Source: Roseimicrobium sp. ORNL1
GTDB taxonomy: Bacteria > Verrucomicrobiota > Verrucomicrobiia > Verrucomicrobiales > Verrucomicrobiaceae
Reading direction: 5' to 3'
DNA length: 64,000 bases
NCBI RefSeq assembly: GCF_011044495.1
Contig: NZ_CP049143.1
Coordinates: 4,588,001 to 4,652,000, forward strand
In this document: positions 1-9,312 of the stretch, piece after piece
How positions within the stretch are numbered: the first letter of the stretch is position 1
Layout: the number at the start of each line of letters is the position of its first letter
The notes under the pieces: model-generated
The model's input: the letters and a program-made list of their open reading frames with translations, nothing else
Database searches by the model: none
What the model was told of the DNA's origin: nothing
Position numbers and translations under genes: made by a program

Positions 1-1154
1 TTCACGATGGCGGCGATGTCAGAGGTCGCGGCGAAGTTGTCCGGCAGCAGCTTGAACTTCTTCATGTACTGCAGCGCGTTGTGCACCTGCAGGACTTCAC
101 CCTTCTTGGACTCAATCTTGTCGGCCGGCACAGCCTTGATGCTGGCGACGTAGCCACTGGCGAGCTTGGTGCTTTCATCCAAGGCTGCTGCGTCCTGCTG
201 GTAGCAGAGGGACTCCATGAGGCCGAGCATCTTCTCCTTGCCTTCAAGCTTCGCGGCTTTCTCGCGAACGCCCTTGGCGATTTCAGCGCGCTTCGCAGCG
301 GTGGCTTCTTCGCTCATCACGCTCGTGTCGCCACCTTCGATGGCGCGCTTCGGCAGCGGGCGGTACCAGATGTTGCGATAGCGCACGGGGTTGCCGTGGT
401 CCTGGAGCTTGAGGGGTCCCTTCTCGGGGAAGGCGCGGTCCTTCGTACGCGCCTTGTGACCGCCGCCACCCTGCAGCGGGGTGTGGTCCTGCACGAGCAC
501 ACCGTTCACGAACACGGTCAGGTAGCCGGGATCCACGAGTTGGTCACCCTTGTACACGGGACGACGGAAGACGATGTCATACGCCTGCCACTCACCCGGT
601 TTGCGCAGCGGGTTGGCCATGGGCGGATTCACGCCGTACACGGAGCCGGCGAAGCCGTCCGCGTAGGTGGGGTTTTCATAGTTGTCCAGCACCTGCACTT
701 CCACCTGGCCCATGAGGAAGACGCCACTGTTGCCGCGGCCCTGGCTGTTGCCTTCCACCTTGCTGGGGGCGGACCATTCCACGTGGAGCTGGCAGTCGCC
801 GAACTCGAGCTTGCTGCGCACGTAACCGGAGCCGGGCACGCACTGGAGGGAGCCGTCTTTCACTTCCCACTTCGTTGCCTCGGAGGGATTCTTGTCCGAG
901 ACCCAGTTCACGATGGCGGACTCAGAACCGTCAAAGAGCACAATGGCGTCCGCTGGCGGCTTGCCCGGGACTTCCTGTGAGCTGAAAGTGCCCGGCTCCA
1001 CGCGGGCCGGCTGGGGACGATTCATGTCATGGATGGCCCAGGGATGCGTGGCATCCGGAGGGTCACCGTAGAATCCACCATCGGCTTGGAGGGACATGGT
1101 CAGTGTAGGCAGCGCCGTGACGGTCGCGGCCAGGATGAAGAGTGCGCGTTTCAT
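1..1154 (-). CDS. DUF1080 (3-keto-disaccharide hydrolase-like) protein, 3' end outside window
   Basis: The reading frame opens at an ATG at 1154 and runs off the window edge after 384 codons. It starts with a signal peptide (MKRALFILAATVTALPTLTM), so the product is probably exported. Residues ~60-250 match the DUF1080 (PF06439) concanavalin-like fold, with the family signatures GNSQGRGNSGVFLMG, NPTYADGFAGSVYG and a closing LQDHGNPVRYRNIWYRPL. After this domain comes a helical, Lys/Glu-rich extension whose end is not visible. Members of the family have been linked to hydrolysis of 3-keto-glycosides and are strongly expanded in Verrucomicrobia and Planctomycetes. A paralogue lies at 43989-44786 and shares the same motifs but lacks the C-terminal extension. 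Substrate is unknown. Confidence 0.85.
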   Translation of the reverse strand, partial: MKRALFILAATVTALPTLTMSLQADGGFYGDPPDATHPWAIHDMNRPQPARVEPGTFSSQEVPGKPPADAIVLFDGSESAIVNWVSDKNPSEATKWEVKDGSLQCVPGSGYVRSKLEFGDCQLHVEWSAPSKVEGNSQGRGNSGVFLMGQVEVQVLDNYENPTYADGFAGSVYGVNPPMANPLRKPGEWQAYDIVFRRPVYKGDQLVDPGYLTVFVNGVLVQDHTPLQGGGGHKARTKDRAFPEKGPLKLQDHGNPVRYRNIWYRPLPKRAIEGGDTSVMSEEATAAKRAEIAKGVREKAAKLEGKEKMLGLMESLCYQQDAAALDESTKLASGYVASIKAVPADKIESKKGEVLQVHNALQYMKKFKLLPDNFAATSDIAAIV

Positions 1155-1316
1155 GGAATGAATCGGGGGACGAGCGTGATGACTGGTGACAAAGGAACCG
1201 GTCACATCAAAGCGCCTCCAAGCCCGCGTGAGGGGAACGAGGAGGCACCTGATGAAACCGGGATGGAAAAGCCGCTCCGAGCGGCTGATTTCTATCGATC
1301 AAAACGTCACCGCCGA

Positions 1317-1727
1317 TCAATGGCAGCCGCAGCCGGAGCCGCAGCCACCGCTGCTGGACATTTCCTCGGCGGTGGGCACGCGGCCCTTTTCAAGCGTCTT
1401 GGAGACATGCTTGTTCACCATGTTCGCGATGCGCTGGAGCACCTGCTGGGCCTCCTGGAAGCTCTGGATGCCGGGATGGCTGTCGGCCTTCTCCTGAAGG
1501 TCCTCATAAACGCCGACTTCTTCGTCCGAGATGATTTCGCCGGCACGATGGCGGCGCTCAAGGTCATGCGAGGTGGTGGCGACTTCGCGGTATAGATTCA
1601 CCGCTTCCTCGTCAGCGAGGAACGTTTCCGCATTGGCGCGGGCGACCTTTACTTCCTCATCAGCGGCGATGGCTTCGCAGAGGTTTTGCAGTTGTTCTTC
1701 AATGGCAGAGGTGGCGATGGCGGTCAT
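1317..1727 (-). CDS. YlbF/YmcA-family protein with Cys-rich tail
   Basis: This 136-residue, almost wholly helical acidic protein matches the YlbF/YmcA (DUF964, PF06133) pattern, with an LADEEAVNLYREV-type segment and a second helix pair ending in QVLQRIANMVNKHV. In Firmicutes, YlbF and YmcA act with YaaT in the Y-complex that affects RNA processing and development; whether that role holds here is unknown. The C-terminus ends in GGCGSGCGCH, four Cys/His ligands in ten residues, which looks like a metal or Fe-S site. It is a single gene between a DUF1080 gene and a methyltransferase. Confidence 0.75.
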   Translation of the reverse strand: MTAIATSAIEEQLQNLCEAIAADEEVKVARANAETFLADEEAVNLYREVATTSHDLERRHRAGEIISDEEVGVYEDLQEKADSHPGIQSFQEAQQVLQRIANMVNKHVSKTLEKGRVPTAEEMSSSGGCGSGCGCH

Positions 1728-1825
1728 AATCTGGACAGGCTAAGATACTCCGGCGGGAATGCGAATGCGTTTCCACGGAAAATCGCGGGGCACGCCCCCG
1801 CTGGCTGGATGCAAAAGCCTGAGTG

Positions 1826-1860
1826 GAATGGCCGCAAAAGAACGCAGAGAACGCAAAGGG
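1826..1860 (+). repeat. Dispersed GAATGGCCG-AAAAGAACGCA repeat, copy A
   Basis: A short intergenic sequence containing AACGCAGAGAACGCAAAGGG is preceded by GAATGGCCGCAAAAG. A shorter copy lies on the opposite strand at 24719-24744 and shares GAATGGCCG followed by AAAAGAACGCA. The rest of the 1728-1952 gap shows nothing I can name. Confidence 0.55.
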
Positions 1861-1952
1861 GAAGCGGCTGGTGGAGGCCTGGGCATGCCTCGATTTTTTC
1901 TGCACGTTTGCACATCTGACTGCATGTTAAGCGACCAGCCCTGTCTTTTACG

Positions 1953-2711
1953 ATGTCCACGTCCGCCTTTTACGATTCATTGACTCCTTACTACCACCTC
2001 ATCTACCCGGATTGGGAGGTGAGCATGGGGCGGCAGGGCAGGGCTTTGGATTCCATCATCCGTTCCGAGGGCGGGCCGCATCTCCGGACCGTTCTGGACG
2101 CGGCTTCCGGCATCGGCACTCAAAGCCTTGCGCTGGCGACCCTTGGGTATGATCTCACCGTTTCGGATATTTCTCCTGCAGCCATTGAGCGCGCCCGGCG
2201 GGAGGCCCGGGAGCGCGGTCTCTCCCTCCAAGCCAGTGTAGCAGACATGCGACACGTATACGATCACCACCATCGCACCTTTGATGTGGTGATCTCCTGC
2301 GACAACTCCGTGCCCCATCTTCTCTCCGATGCGGAAATCTTGGCCGCTCTAAGGCAATTTTACGCCTGTACGAGTCACGGTGGCATCTGCCTCGTGTCCG
2401 CGAGGGATTATGCAGCCCTGGATCTTACTGGGCCACCGCAATTTCAGCCTTACGGGATACGCGAAGCGGCGGGTTCACGGTACGTCCTGTTCCAAGTCTG
2501 GGAGTCCTCGCCTCCGCTGTACGATACCACCTTTTACGTGATCGAGCATCCCGCGCACGCAGAGCCGGTCGTGCGTGCCAATCGGACTACGTACTATGCC
2601 ATATCCCTTTCACGCCTGGCTCAACTCATGGAAGAAGCCGGGTTTACTGATGTGCGGCGCATCGACGATGTGTTTTTCCAGCCGTTGCTCGTGGGGCGCA
2701 GGCTCTCCTGA
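1953..2711 (+). CDS. Class I SAM-dependent methyltransferase
   Basis: The 252-residue protein has the Rossmann methyltransferase core: motif I VLDAASGIGTQSLALA at ~48-63, an acidic loop LTVSDISPAAIERARREA, motif III-IV DVVISCDNSVPHL, and a long C-terminal beta region. It resembles the glycine/sarcosine N-methyltransferase-like group of small-molecule methyltransferases, but no residue fixes the substrate. It has no signal peptide, so it should be cytosolic. The ATG at 1953 is followed directly by conserved-looking sequence (YDSLTPYYHLIYPDW). It converges on the next gene with only 7 bp between stop codons. Confidence 0.85.
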   Translation: MSTSAFYDSLTPYYHLIYPDWEVSMGRQGRALDSIIRSEGGPHLRTVLDAASGIGTQSLALATLGYDLTVSDISPAAIERARREARERGLSLQASVADMRHVYDHHHRTFDVVISCDNSVPHLLSDAEILAALRQFYACTSHGGICLVSARDYAALDLTGPPQFQPYGIREAAGSRYVLFQVWESSPPLYDTTFYVIEHPAHAEPVVRANRTTYYAISLSRLAQLMEEAGFTDVRRIDDVFFQPLLVGRRLS

Positions 2712-2718
2712 AGCCCCC

Positions 2719-4056
2719 CTACTGCATCGGCAGCTTGAATTCCTTCTTCTCGCTGCCGCGTAGCACGGTGACGGGCACGGTTTCGCCGGGGAAATGATTC
2801 GTGAGCAGGTGGCCGATGATCTCGCCTTCGGTCATGCGCTTTTCCACGCCGGCGAAGTTCACGATCACATCTTCCTTTTGGAAGCCGGCGTTCTTCGCGG
2901 CGGCATGCTTGCCATACTGGCCCACCCCTTTGGCGCGGAGGGCCATTTGCTCCTTGGTGAGTCCGCGAGCGGTGCGTTCCTCATCAGGCAGGTCTTCCAG
3001 CACCATGCCGCCAAACGCCATGCCACGCATGGGCCAGGTGGCCACGCGGCGGGAGATGTCTGACTTGGTGCGCCAGTTCGGAGCGAGAGCCAGCTTGAGC
3101 GTGGCCGCCTCCCCTGCCCCGCCTTTCTTCACGGCAATCGCCAGAGATCCGGATTCGGGCGCATTGTGCAGTGCCCACGCCACATCGGCGATGGACACGA
3201 CCGGCTGACCTTCGACACTCGCAATCACATCCCCCGCACTCACGCCCGCCTGGGCTGCCGCCGTACCAGGCAGCACTTCCTTCACCTTGGCCACCTCATC
3301 CGGAGCCATCACCATGCCCAAGGTATCGGGAGCAGGCATGGGATAGATCCACTGGGCAGGAATGACCTGCTTCTGCTCGCGATAAGTCGCGCGAAAGGCA
3401 TCTCCCACCTGGTGGCAGTGCACACAGCTCCCCACGACCTTGCCATCCCAATTGAGTTCACGCTGGTACTTCCCTGCGAGCACGGGGATGTCCACCGGGG
3501 TCTTGAACTTCGCCGGACCGGCCTGCTTGCCTTGAAGGACATCCTTGTTCGCAGGATAGCCACCATGCAGAGCAAGCACCGCCTCCAGCGTGCGGCGATA
3601 CCCTGCCGTGCTGGCATCTTGGGAGTCCTTCTGGTGCGTCCACGAACCGTAGCGGCCGTAGATGGTCCCATCCCCATTGAAGAACATCGTGGAGAAAGAC
3701 AGGTCGTAGTCGAACTGGAATTTCGTGAGATCGAGATCGTTCGCGTTGATCACGCGCACGCAGACAAACTTGTCCAACACGGGCTGCAACTCCGCTTCTG
3801 TGAGCACGCTGGCATCCAGTCCCATGCACGCCATACAGGGAATGCAACGCAGGACCACCAGCAGCGGCTTGCCCGTGCGTTTTGCTTCGTCGAAGCCGCG
3901 CTGCACATCGTTGTAGATCCACCGCGCATCATTTTCCATCGTCGCCTTGTCCTTGCGGACCGCACCCTCGCGGTCTTTGACAGTCTCCGCGGGAAGCATG
4001 GGAAGAAGGGAAAAAAGCATTCCCGTGACAGCGAGCAGTGGGATCGTGACTTTCAT
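2719..4056 (-). CDS. Exported thioredoxin-fold protein with CxxCH and two PDZ domains
   Basis: I place the start at 4056, because MKVTIPLLAVTGMLFSLLPM is a clear signal peptide; an upstream in-frame start would add 17 unlikely residues. Of 445 residues, ~45-165 form a thioredoxin-like domain with the clustered cysteines CIPCMAC (71, 74, 77). A CVHCH motif at 211-215 is a c-type heme attachment site. Residues ~250-330 (LPGTAAAQAGVSAGDVIASV) and ~385-445 (AAAKNAGFQKEDVIVNFAG) are PDZ domains without any protease domain. Architectures of this type occur in Planctomycetes and Verrucomicrobia, but the function is not established. A periplasmic redox-linked scaffold is my inference. Confidence 0.75.
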   Translation of the reverse strand: MKVTIPLLAVTGMLFSLLPMLPAETVKDREGAVRKDKATMENDARWIYNDVQRGFDEAKRTGKPLLVVLRCIPCMACMGLDASVLTEAELQPVLDKFVCVRVINANDLDLTKFQFDYDLSFSTMFFNGDGTIYGRYGSWTHQKDSQDASTAGYRRTLEAVLALHGGYPANKDVLQGKQAGPAKFKTPVDIPVLAGKYQRELNWDGKVVGSCVHCHQVGDAFRATYREQKQVIPAQWIYPMPAPDTLGMVMAPDEVAKVKEVLPGTAAAQAGVSAGDVIASVEGQPVVSIADVAWALHNAPESGSLAIAVKKGGAGEAATLKLALAPNWRTKSDISRRVATWPMRGMAFGGMVLEDLPDEERTARGLTKEQMALRAKGVGQYGKHAAAKNAGFQKEDVIVNFAGVEKRMTEGEIIGHLLTNHFPGETVPVTVLRGSEKKEFKLPMQ

Positions 4057-4407
4057 ATTCAGTGAGGAAAAAGCAGGACGGGAGGTGCAAAAACGGAACT
4101 CGAGCACTTGCCCGGCCTTGCAGCGAGCTCCGACTGCTACGGGACAGACGGCCAGCCCTTTCAGAATTCAGGGATCACCTTTAGGGAAATGGAGAACCCT
4201 CGCACACGAATATCCTTCACAGACGATCAGGCCCCTCGCCGGCGTGCCGCCGTGGTGTGATAAAGTGTGGTAGATCATCACAGGAAATTTCGACCCGAGT
4301 CACTGATCGTTTGGCACTGCGGGTTGGCGCGCCTCCGCCTCTCGCGGATCGCAATTCCTGTCCATTTCCTTGCGCTCACCTTCACTCAGCAGCACCGTTT
4401 TCGGATC
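4057..4407. other. Divergent intergenic region, no gene seen
   Basis: This 351-bp gap lies between the oppositely oriented Trx-PDZ gene and the DUF1992 gene, and so should hold both promoters. Frames that cross it lack conserved sequence. I see no tRNA, riboswitch or strong inverted repeat in it. Confidence 0.5.
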
Positions 4408-4749
4408 ATGTCCGCCCTGGCTTCAGTTGCAGAAGCACGCATCCTGGAATCCCTGGAGGCGGGCGAGGACATGACGCTTGCCGGAAAAGGCCAGCCGCTG
4501 GATCTGGACGGCTATTTCGCCGCGCCCTCTTCGCTGCGCGCAGGATTTGGCATGCTGAAGAGCGCTGGCGTGGTGCCGCCCGAAGTGGAAGCCATGCGCG
4601 GGGTGAACTGGCTGCGTGAGCGCCTTGCGAAGGTGACGAGCGTCGCGGAACGGGAAGGTCTGCAGAAGGAATTAATGATGCGCGAAACGGAACTGGCCAT
4701 GGCCATGGAACGCATGAAACGCAGTCTCAAAGCGGACGCGGTTGGGTAA
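4408..4749 (+). CDS. DUF1992 (DnaJC28-type conserved domain) protein
   Basis: A 113-residue protein starts at the ATG at 4408; a longer in-frame extension upstream has no family similarity. Residues ~5-70 carry the DUF1992 signature: a helix followed by LAGKGQPLDLDGYFAAP, then helices with NWLRERLAKV. In eukaryotes this domain sits in DNAJC28 next to a J domain; in bacteria it usually stands alone and its function is unknown. No signal peptide or membrane segment is present. The Ser/Thr kinase gene follows 111 bp downstream on the same strand. Confidence 0.8.
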   Translation: MSALASVAEARILESLEAGEDMTLAGKGQPLDLDGYFAAPSSLRAGFGMLKSAGVVPPEVEAMRGVNWLRERLAKVTSVAEREGLQKELMMRETELAMAMERMKRSLKADAVG

Positions 4750-4860
4750 CTCAGGAGCGTTTTGAAATTTTTTCCTGCTTAAGACGAACACCTGACGCCG
4801 ATTCATGCTTGGCAGACAGGGGCCGTCCCAGATAGATTGTGGAATATTTCACCTTAAGGC

Positions 4861-6951
4861 ATGGCATCAGCACGATACAAAATCTTGGAGGAGCTGGGCG
4901 CAGGAGGGGCTGGCGCCGTGTACAAAGCCTACGACACCCAGCTCGACAGATATGTGGCCATCAAGCGGCTGCTCAGCAAAGAAGAGGCTGAAACCGCGGA
5001 CGCGCAGTCCGGGAACATCAAGAAAGAGGCAGCCTCGCTCGCCACGCTCCAGCACCCTAATGTGGTGTCTGTCTTCGATCTCGGAAGCGATGAGCAGGGC
5101 TTCTTCATGGTGATGGAACTGGTGGAAGGCGACACCCTCGGCGACTGGATCACCGCCGCGACCATGAGCCTGCCGGATTTCAATGAACTGGCGACCCAAG
5201 TGCTGGAGGCCCTCGTCTCCGCCCACAGCCAGAGCGTGCTCCACCGCGACCTGAAACCGGAGAACATCAAGATCCGCCGCCTGCCCAGCGGACGCCTCCA
5301 GGTGAAGGTGCTGGACTTCGGTCTCGCCCGCATGTCCTACGGCGCAAAGAAGATGACCGAGGACCAGAGCGGGAACATCCAGGGCTCCATCTACTACATG
5401 TCGCCGGAGCAGCTCCTGCGGAAGCCGCTGGACGGCCGCACGGACCTCTACGCACTGGGATGTGTCTTGTACCAGACCTTGAGCGGACAACGCCCATTCG
5501 AGTCGGATACGGTCCGCGGAGTCATGGATGCGCACCTGCAGCACCTCGTTTATCCGTTGGTGCAGATAGCGCCGAATATTCCCCAGCCCGTGTGTGACTG
5601 GGTGATGTGGCTTTTCAATGCGGATCCCGCCCATCGCCCCGCCAACGCCCAGCAGGCGCTTAATTCCCTGCGAGGGCTGGCAGTGGCCGGCTGGCTTTCT
5701 GAGAGTGCCGAGTCCGGCCATGTCGCCATGGCCGTGCCGGATGAGCCCTACCACCCTCCCGTGGCGGTGCCTCGCATTTCCACCGGCCATGTGCCGACAC
5801 GTCCCCCCACGGGTTCAGTGTCCCAGCGCATCACCGGCACAGTGCCACCACGGAAGCCCACTGGTGGCGTGCCTGCCCGGCGCCCCACGAGTTCCGTTCC
5901 CACACCGACCAGTTCCGTCCACCGCGCCCCCGCCAGAGTGGAGGAGGAGACGGAAGGTGGATTGAACAAGAAGATGATGCTGATCTATGCAGTGGGCGGT
6001 GGCCTGCTGCTGGCGGTCGCCTTGTTCTTCATGCTGCGTGGCGGCAAGTCTGAGCCCGGCAAGCCCGGCAGCCCGACAACCGCCAGCACTCCCGGGACTC
6101 CCGCGAGCATGGAACCACCCACGCGTGCAGCGAATTTCCTCCAGCCCGGCATCTTGCTTCACTTCCGAGCAGGAGAAAAAATGGACGCCTACACCGACCT
6201 CGGCAAACCTGCGGTCGCGGCCAAGCCCGGTGACAAGGTGCTGGCCTGGCATGACATGGCCAATACAGGCGGCGACGGCACCCTCATGGCCATCAATCGC
6301 CTTCAGCAGAACTGTCCGACCTACGTGCAGGAAGTGTCTTCAGCACTGAAGTTCAAGGCGGCCATGCTTCGCTTCACCGGCACGAATGCCATGATCCACT
6401 CCATGAGCAAGGATAACCCCAGTATCAGGGACTATCCGCTCGGTGGCACCCAAAAGGATCCGGGACTCACCATCGTGATGATGGTGCGTCCAAACATCAC
6501 CAACAAGGAGGTCCGTTGCCTGCGCATTCGCAACTCGGAAGACAAGGGACATCTGAGCGTGCGCGCCTATCCCAACAATGAATGGAAGCTGGGCATGAAG
6601 ATCGGCAACACCGTCAAGGAGCAGAAGGTCACGGGACGAAATGTAAAGCAGTTCAACCTGATCGGCGTCTCCTGGAACGCGAACACCGCCAAGATGCTGC
6701 TCTCCATCCGCTCGGAAGACGGCGGAAAGGGACGCGCCGAAGGGGATGCACCGAAGGAAAAAGCGGAAATCTTCAACGAAATCCGCATCGCCGATTACGA
6801 TCAGACGACGCCTGTCGGTGCCGAGGATCTCTTCAACGGAGATGTCCTGGAACTGATGGTGTGGCCCTACGCCATGGGCTGGGAGGATCGCAGCGGCCAG
6901 GAGTTCCGCATCGTACAGGAGTACTTTGTGAAACCGGGACAGAGGTACTGA
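4861..6951 (+). CDS. Transmembrane Ser/Thr protein kinase with concanavalin-like C-terminal domain
   Basis: Of 696 residues, ~5-275 are a complete Hanks-type kinase: glycine loop GAGGAGAVY, VAIK lysine K35, HRDLKPEN with catalytic D130, DFG with D152, and an SPEQ activation-segment end. All catalytic residues are intact. A Pro/Thr-rich linker (~300-360) with recurring TG-VP and TS-VP units follows. A single membrane helix (~373-392, MLIYAVGGGLLLAVALFFML) leads to an outside domain (~415-696) that resembles the LamG/concanavalin-like folds common in Verrucomicrobia and ends in VQEYFVKPGQRY. The topology implies an outside domain that could sense a ligand and an inside kinase. The convergent J-like/Sel1 gene lies 30 bp away. 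Confidence 0.85.
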   Translation: MASARYKILEELGAGGAGAVYKAYDTQLDRYVAIKRLLSKEEAETADAQSGNIKKEAASLATLQHPNVVSVFDLGSDEQGFFMVMELVEGDTLGDWITAATMSLPDFNELATQVLEALVSAHSQSVLHRDLKPENIKIRRLPSGRLQVKVLDFGLARMSYGAKKMTEDQSGNIQGSIYYMSPEQLLRKPLDGRTDLYALGCVLYQTLSGQRPFESDTVRGVMDAHLQHLVYPLVQIAPNIPQPVCDWVMWLFNADPAHRPANAQQALNSLRGLAVAGWLSESAESGHVAMAVPDEPYHPPVAVPRISTGHVPTRPPTGSVSQRITGTVPPRKPTGGVPARRPTSSVPTPTSSVHRAPARVEEETEGGLNKKMMLIYAVGGGLLLAVALFFMLRGGKSEPGKPGSPTTASTPGTPASMEPPTRAANFLQPGILLHFRAGEKMDAYTDLGKPAVAAKPGDKVLAWHDMANTGGDGTLMAINRLQQNCPTYVQEVSSALKFKAAMLRFTGTNAMIHSMSKDNPSIRDYPLGGTQKDPGLTIVMMVRPNITNKEVRCLRIRNSEDKGHLSVRAYPNNEWKLGMKIGNTVKEQKVTGRNVKQFNLIGVSWNANTAKMLLSIRSEDGGKGRAEGDAPKEKAEIFNEIRIADYDQTTPVGAEDLFNGDVLELMVWPYAMGWEDRSGQEFRIVQEYFVKPGQRY

Positions 6952-6981
6952 GGGAAAGGTGGAGCAGAAGAGCCCGCTTCC

Positions 6982-9153
6982 TCACTGAAGCCTGACGTCT
7001 TCTTCCTTTTCCTTCGGCTCCTCGGTGCGCTGTCCTTCGCGGGTGGCCTCTGCCATGCGATACCACTTGAGCGCTTCGGCATTGTCCTGAGGCACGCCGC
7101 TGCCGCTCTTGTAGGCGTCTCCCACGGCGTACTGGGCATCCACACTGCCATTTTCCGCGGCCTTGCGAAACCACTTCAGGGCCTCCTCGGGATTTGCCTC
7201 GACGGACTCGCCTTTCTGATAAGCCCTGCCCAACGTCAACTGCGCGTTGACGTTGCCGTTCTCGGCGCCCTGCTTGAGGCCTTCGAATGCCATCTGCCTG
7301 ATGCGGTCGCTCGGACCTCCTGAGCCCGGTTCAAAGCCCCAGGGATCGCGGCCAATGTCGGACTGGCTCACCCAGTAGATGCCATATCCGACGCCGACCA
7401 CACACACGCCGCCGAGCACGAAGCGATAGATTCTCTGCCAGGCACTCAATCGGACTCGTCCCGGACTCGCGGCTATTCCAGCCACGTTGTCCTCAGCCAC
7501 GGAGGCTGTGTCCTCGGATTCGTCCACAGCTTGGGACGGCGCGACGGGGCGAGTGGGAAAGTGCCGGGAAGTATCGGTATTCGGGCTGCCTTCCTTCTCC
7601 GCGGGATGGTAGCGATCACCCAGCGCGGGCACCAGAGCGTGATCTCCTGCACGCTCCTCGTCAGTCTCACTTTCGCCGTCCTGTCCTGTAGCGGGTTTGG
7701 GCTTGGACTTGAGCTTGGGGGCCGGAATCGCTGCCGGCACTACTGTGTGGTCAACGGCCGGAGTCGCAGCGGCGGCATGCACATGATGGGACGCCTGCTC
7801 CACCGCAGAAGCTTCCTCTGCTACGGTAGCCGAGACTGGGACAGCATGCGCCGACTCAGGGGCGGGAGTAGAAGCAGGGGCAGGCGTTGGTGCTGCTTCT
7901 GGTGCCAGCGCTGGAGAGACGGCTGGCGGGATCTCGGCAACAACAGCAGGTTTGTCCTCCACTAGGGAAGGCTCATCTACGGGCGCAGGAACCTCTGCTG
8001 CGATTGGTTCCACAGGTGTCTCAGCAACGGGGGCCGATGCAGGCTGCACCGCAGATTCTTCGGCAACGGCAGCCGACGCCAGTAGTGCTGCAGGTGCCTC
8101 GGCTACAGGAGCCGGTGCAAGTGGGGCCTCAGGTATCTCGGCTACAGTAACCGGTGCAGGCAGGGCCGCAGGTGCCTCGGCGACGGGGGCCGACTCAGGT
8201 GGCATCGGGGCCACCTTGGCAACGGGAGCCGGCGCCGCAAGGGGCGGCAGCGGCACTGGGACTGTCACTACCGGCATGGCCGGACGCACCGATGCCCCCT
8301 GCAATCGGGGTGAGATGACGACCTTGGGAGGGCGCACCTTTGTGATCGCGGTGTCCATGCGGGGCGCCACGGTGCTTCCTGAATCGACACCACCTTCAGG
8401 GGATGCAGAAGGAGTGGAAGGGGCCGCCGAGACAGAAGGAGAAGAGGTCGCCTGTCCCACTGGAGCCGCAGAGTTGCCACGAAGCTCAACTTTCGGACCC
8501 TCCGTCCCTTTCTTCAGGGAGACGATGTCATGGAGAAAAGGGTTCGCCGGTGTGGAAGTGGGAGATGCCGTGCTCTCGGTGGGCTTCGCTGAATCGGCGG
8601 TGACCGGTTCCGCATCCTTGTCCAGCGTTGGCACATCCGTATCGAGCGCAGGCTGCGCTTTCGCGACCGGTTCCCTCTTGGCGTCCTTTCCGCTCGTGCG
8701 TGGCGGGGCGGGTACAAAGGCAGCTGCCGTCTCCTTCTCCCAAGCAGCAAAAACGTCCCTGGAGGCGCGAGAGGAGTCTTCGCGCGCAGGAGGTTCCGGT
8801 GATCCAGGTCTTGGGGACTCAGGGGATGGTGAGCCGTCCGGTGTCACCTCCGGCAATGCCGCAGGATCCGGGGCGGAGGCTCCCGCAGGAGCTTGGCCGT
8901 ACGCTTGTTTCAGCGCATCATCCAGCCAGGGATTCGCGTTCTTTCGCTCCTCTGCTTCACACAACGGCAGGAGCAAATCATAGGCTTCGTGGATGCGCGC
9001 CGTTTGCTCCAGGGCTTTGGAAAGTTTCGCGCGGTCACTCATGAACTGGGCCGGAAACCAGGTCACGAGTGCGTTTTTGTGCGCCGACTTGAGCTCCACT
9101 GTGCTGAATGGAGGCTCGATACCGAGAGTTGTCTGGGCTTCCTGCGCCGTCAT
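6982..9153 (-). CDS. J-like domain / Pro-Ala-rich linker / TM / Sel1-repeat protein
   Basis: Residues 1-85 of 723 look like a DnaJ-type helical domain (TTLGIEPPFSTVELKSAHKN, later IHEAYDLLLPL), but the HPD loop is replaced by FPA, so Hsp70 stimulation is unlikely. Residues ~90-560 are low-complexity Ala/Pro/Val-rich sequence with recurring VAEAPAALPAP-like units. A membrane helix (~575-595, FVLGGVCVVGVGYGIYW) follows. Residues ~625-710 hold two Sel1 repeats (AENGNVNAQLTLGRAYQKG and AENGSVDAQYAVGDAYKSG). The protein is probably anchored in the inner membrane with the J-like part in the cytosol. It is convergent with the kinase gene; a working link is possible but not shown. Confidence 0.7.
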   Translation of the reverse strand: MTAQEAQTTLGIEPPFSTVELKSAHKNALVTWFPAQFMSDRAKLSKALEQTARIHEAYDLLLPLCEAEERKNANPWLDDALKQAYGQAPAGASAPDPAALPEVTPDGSPSPESPRPGSPEPPAREDSSRASRDVFAAWEKETAAAFVPAPPRTSGKDAKREPVAKAQPALDTDVPTLDKDAEPVTADSAKPTESTASPTSTPANPFLHDIVSLKKGTEGPKVELRGNSAAPVGQATSSPSVSAAPSTPSASPEGGVDSGSTVAPRMDTAITKVRPPKVVISPRLQGASVRPAMPVVTVPVPLPPLAAPAPVAKVAPMPPESAPVAEAPAALPAPVTVAEIPEAPLAPAPVAEAPAALLASAAVAEESAVQPASAPVAETPVEPIAAEVPAPVDEPSLVEDKPAVVAEIPPAVSPALAPEAAPTPAPASTPAPESAHAVPVSATVAEEASAVEQASHHVHAAAATPAVDHTVVPAAIPAPKLKSKPKPATGQDGESETDEERAGDHALVPALGDRYHPAEKEGSPNTDTSRHFPTRPVAPSQAVDESEDTASVAEDNVAGIAASPGRVRLSAWQRIYRFVLGGVCVVGVGYGIYWVSQSDIGRDPWGFEPGSGGPSDRIRQMAFEGLKQGAENGNVNAQLTLGRAYQKGESVEANPEEALKWFRKAAENGSVDAQYAVGDAYKSGSGVPQDNAEALKWYRMAEATREGQRTEEPKEKEEDVRLQ

Positions 9154-9312
9154 GAGAGAGGCTCAAATGCTGATAAGAGAATGACAGGAGGAGATTTGCG
9201 CATGCTACTGCAATTGTCGAGCAACGCTCCCGTCTTTTCGCTGCGAACGACAACGGGAAGCAAGGGGTGGCTCAAGGTCGGGCACAGTGCAGGAACCGCG
9301 CCAGCCCGGGCT

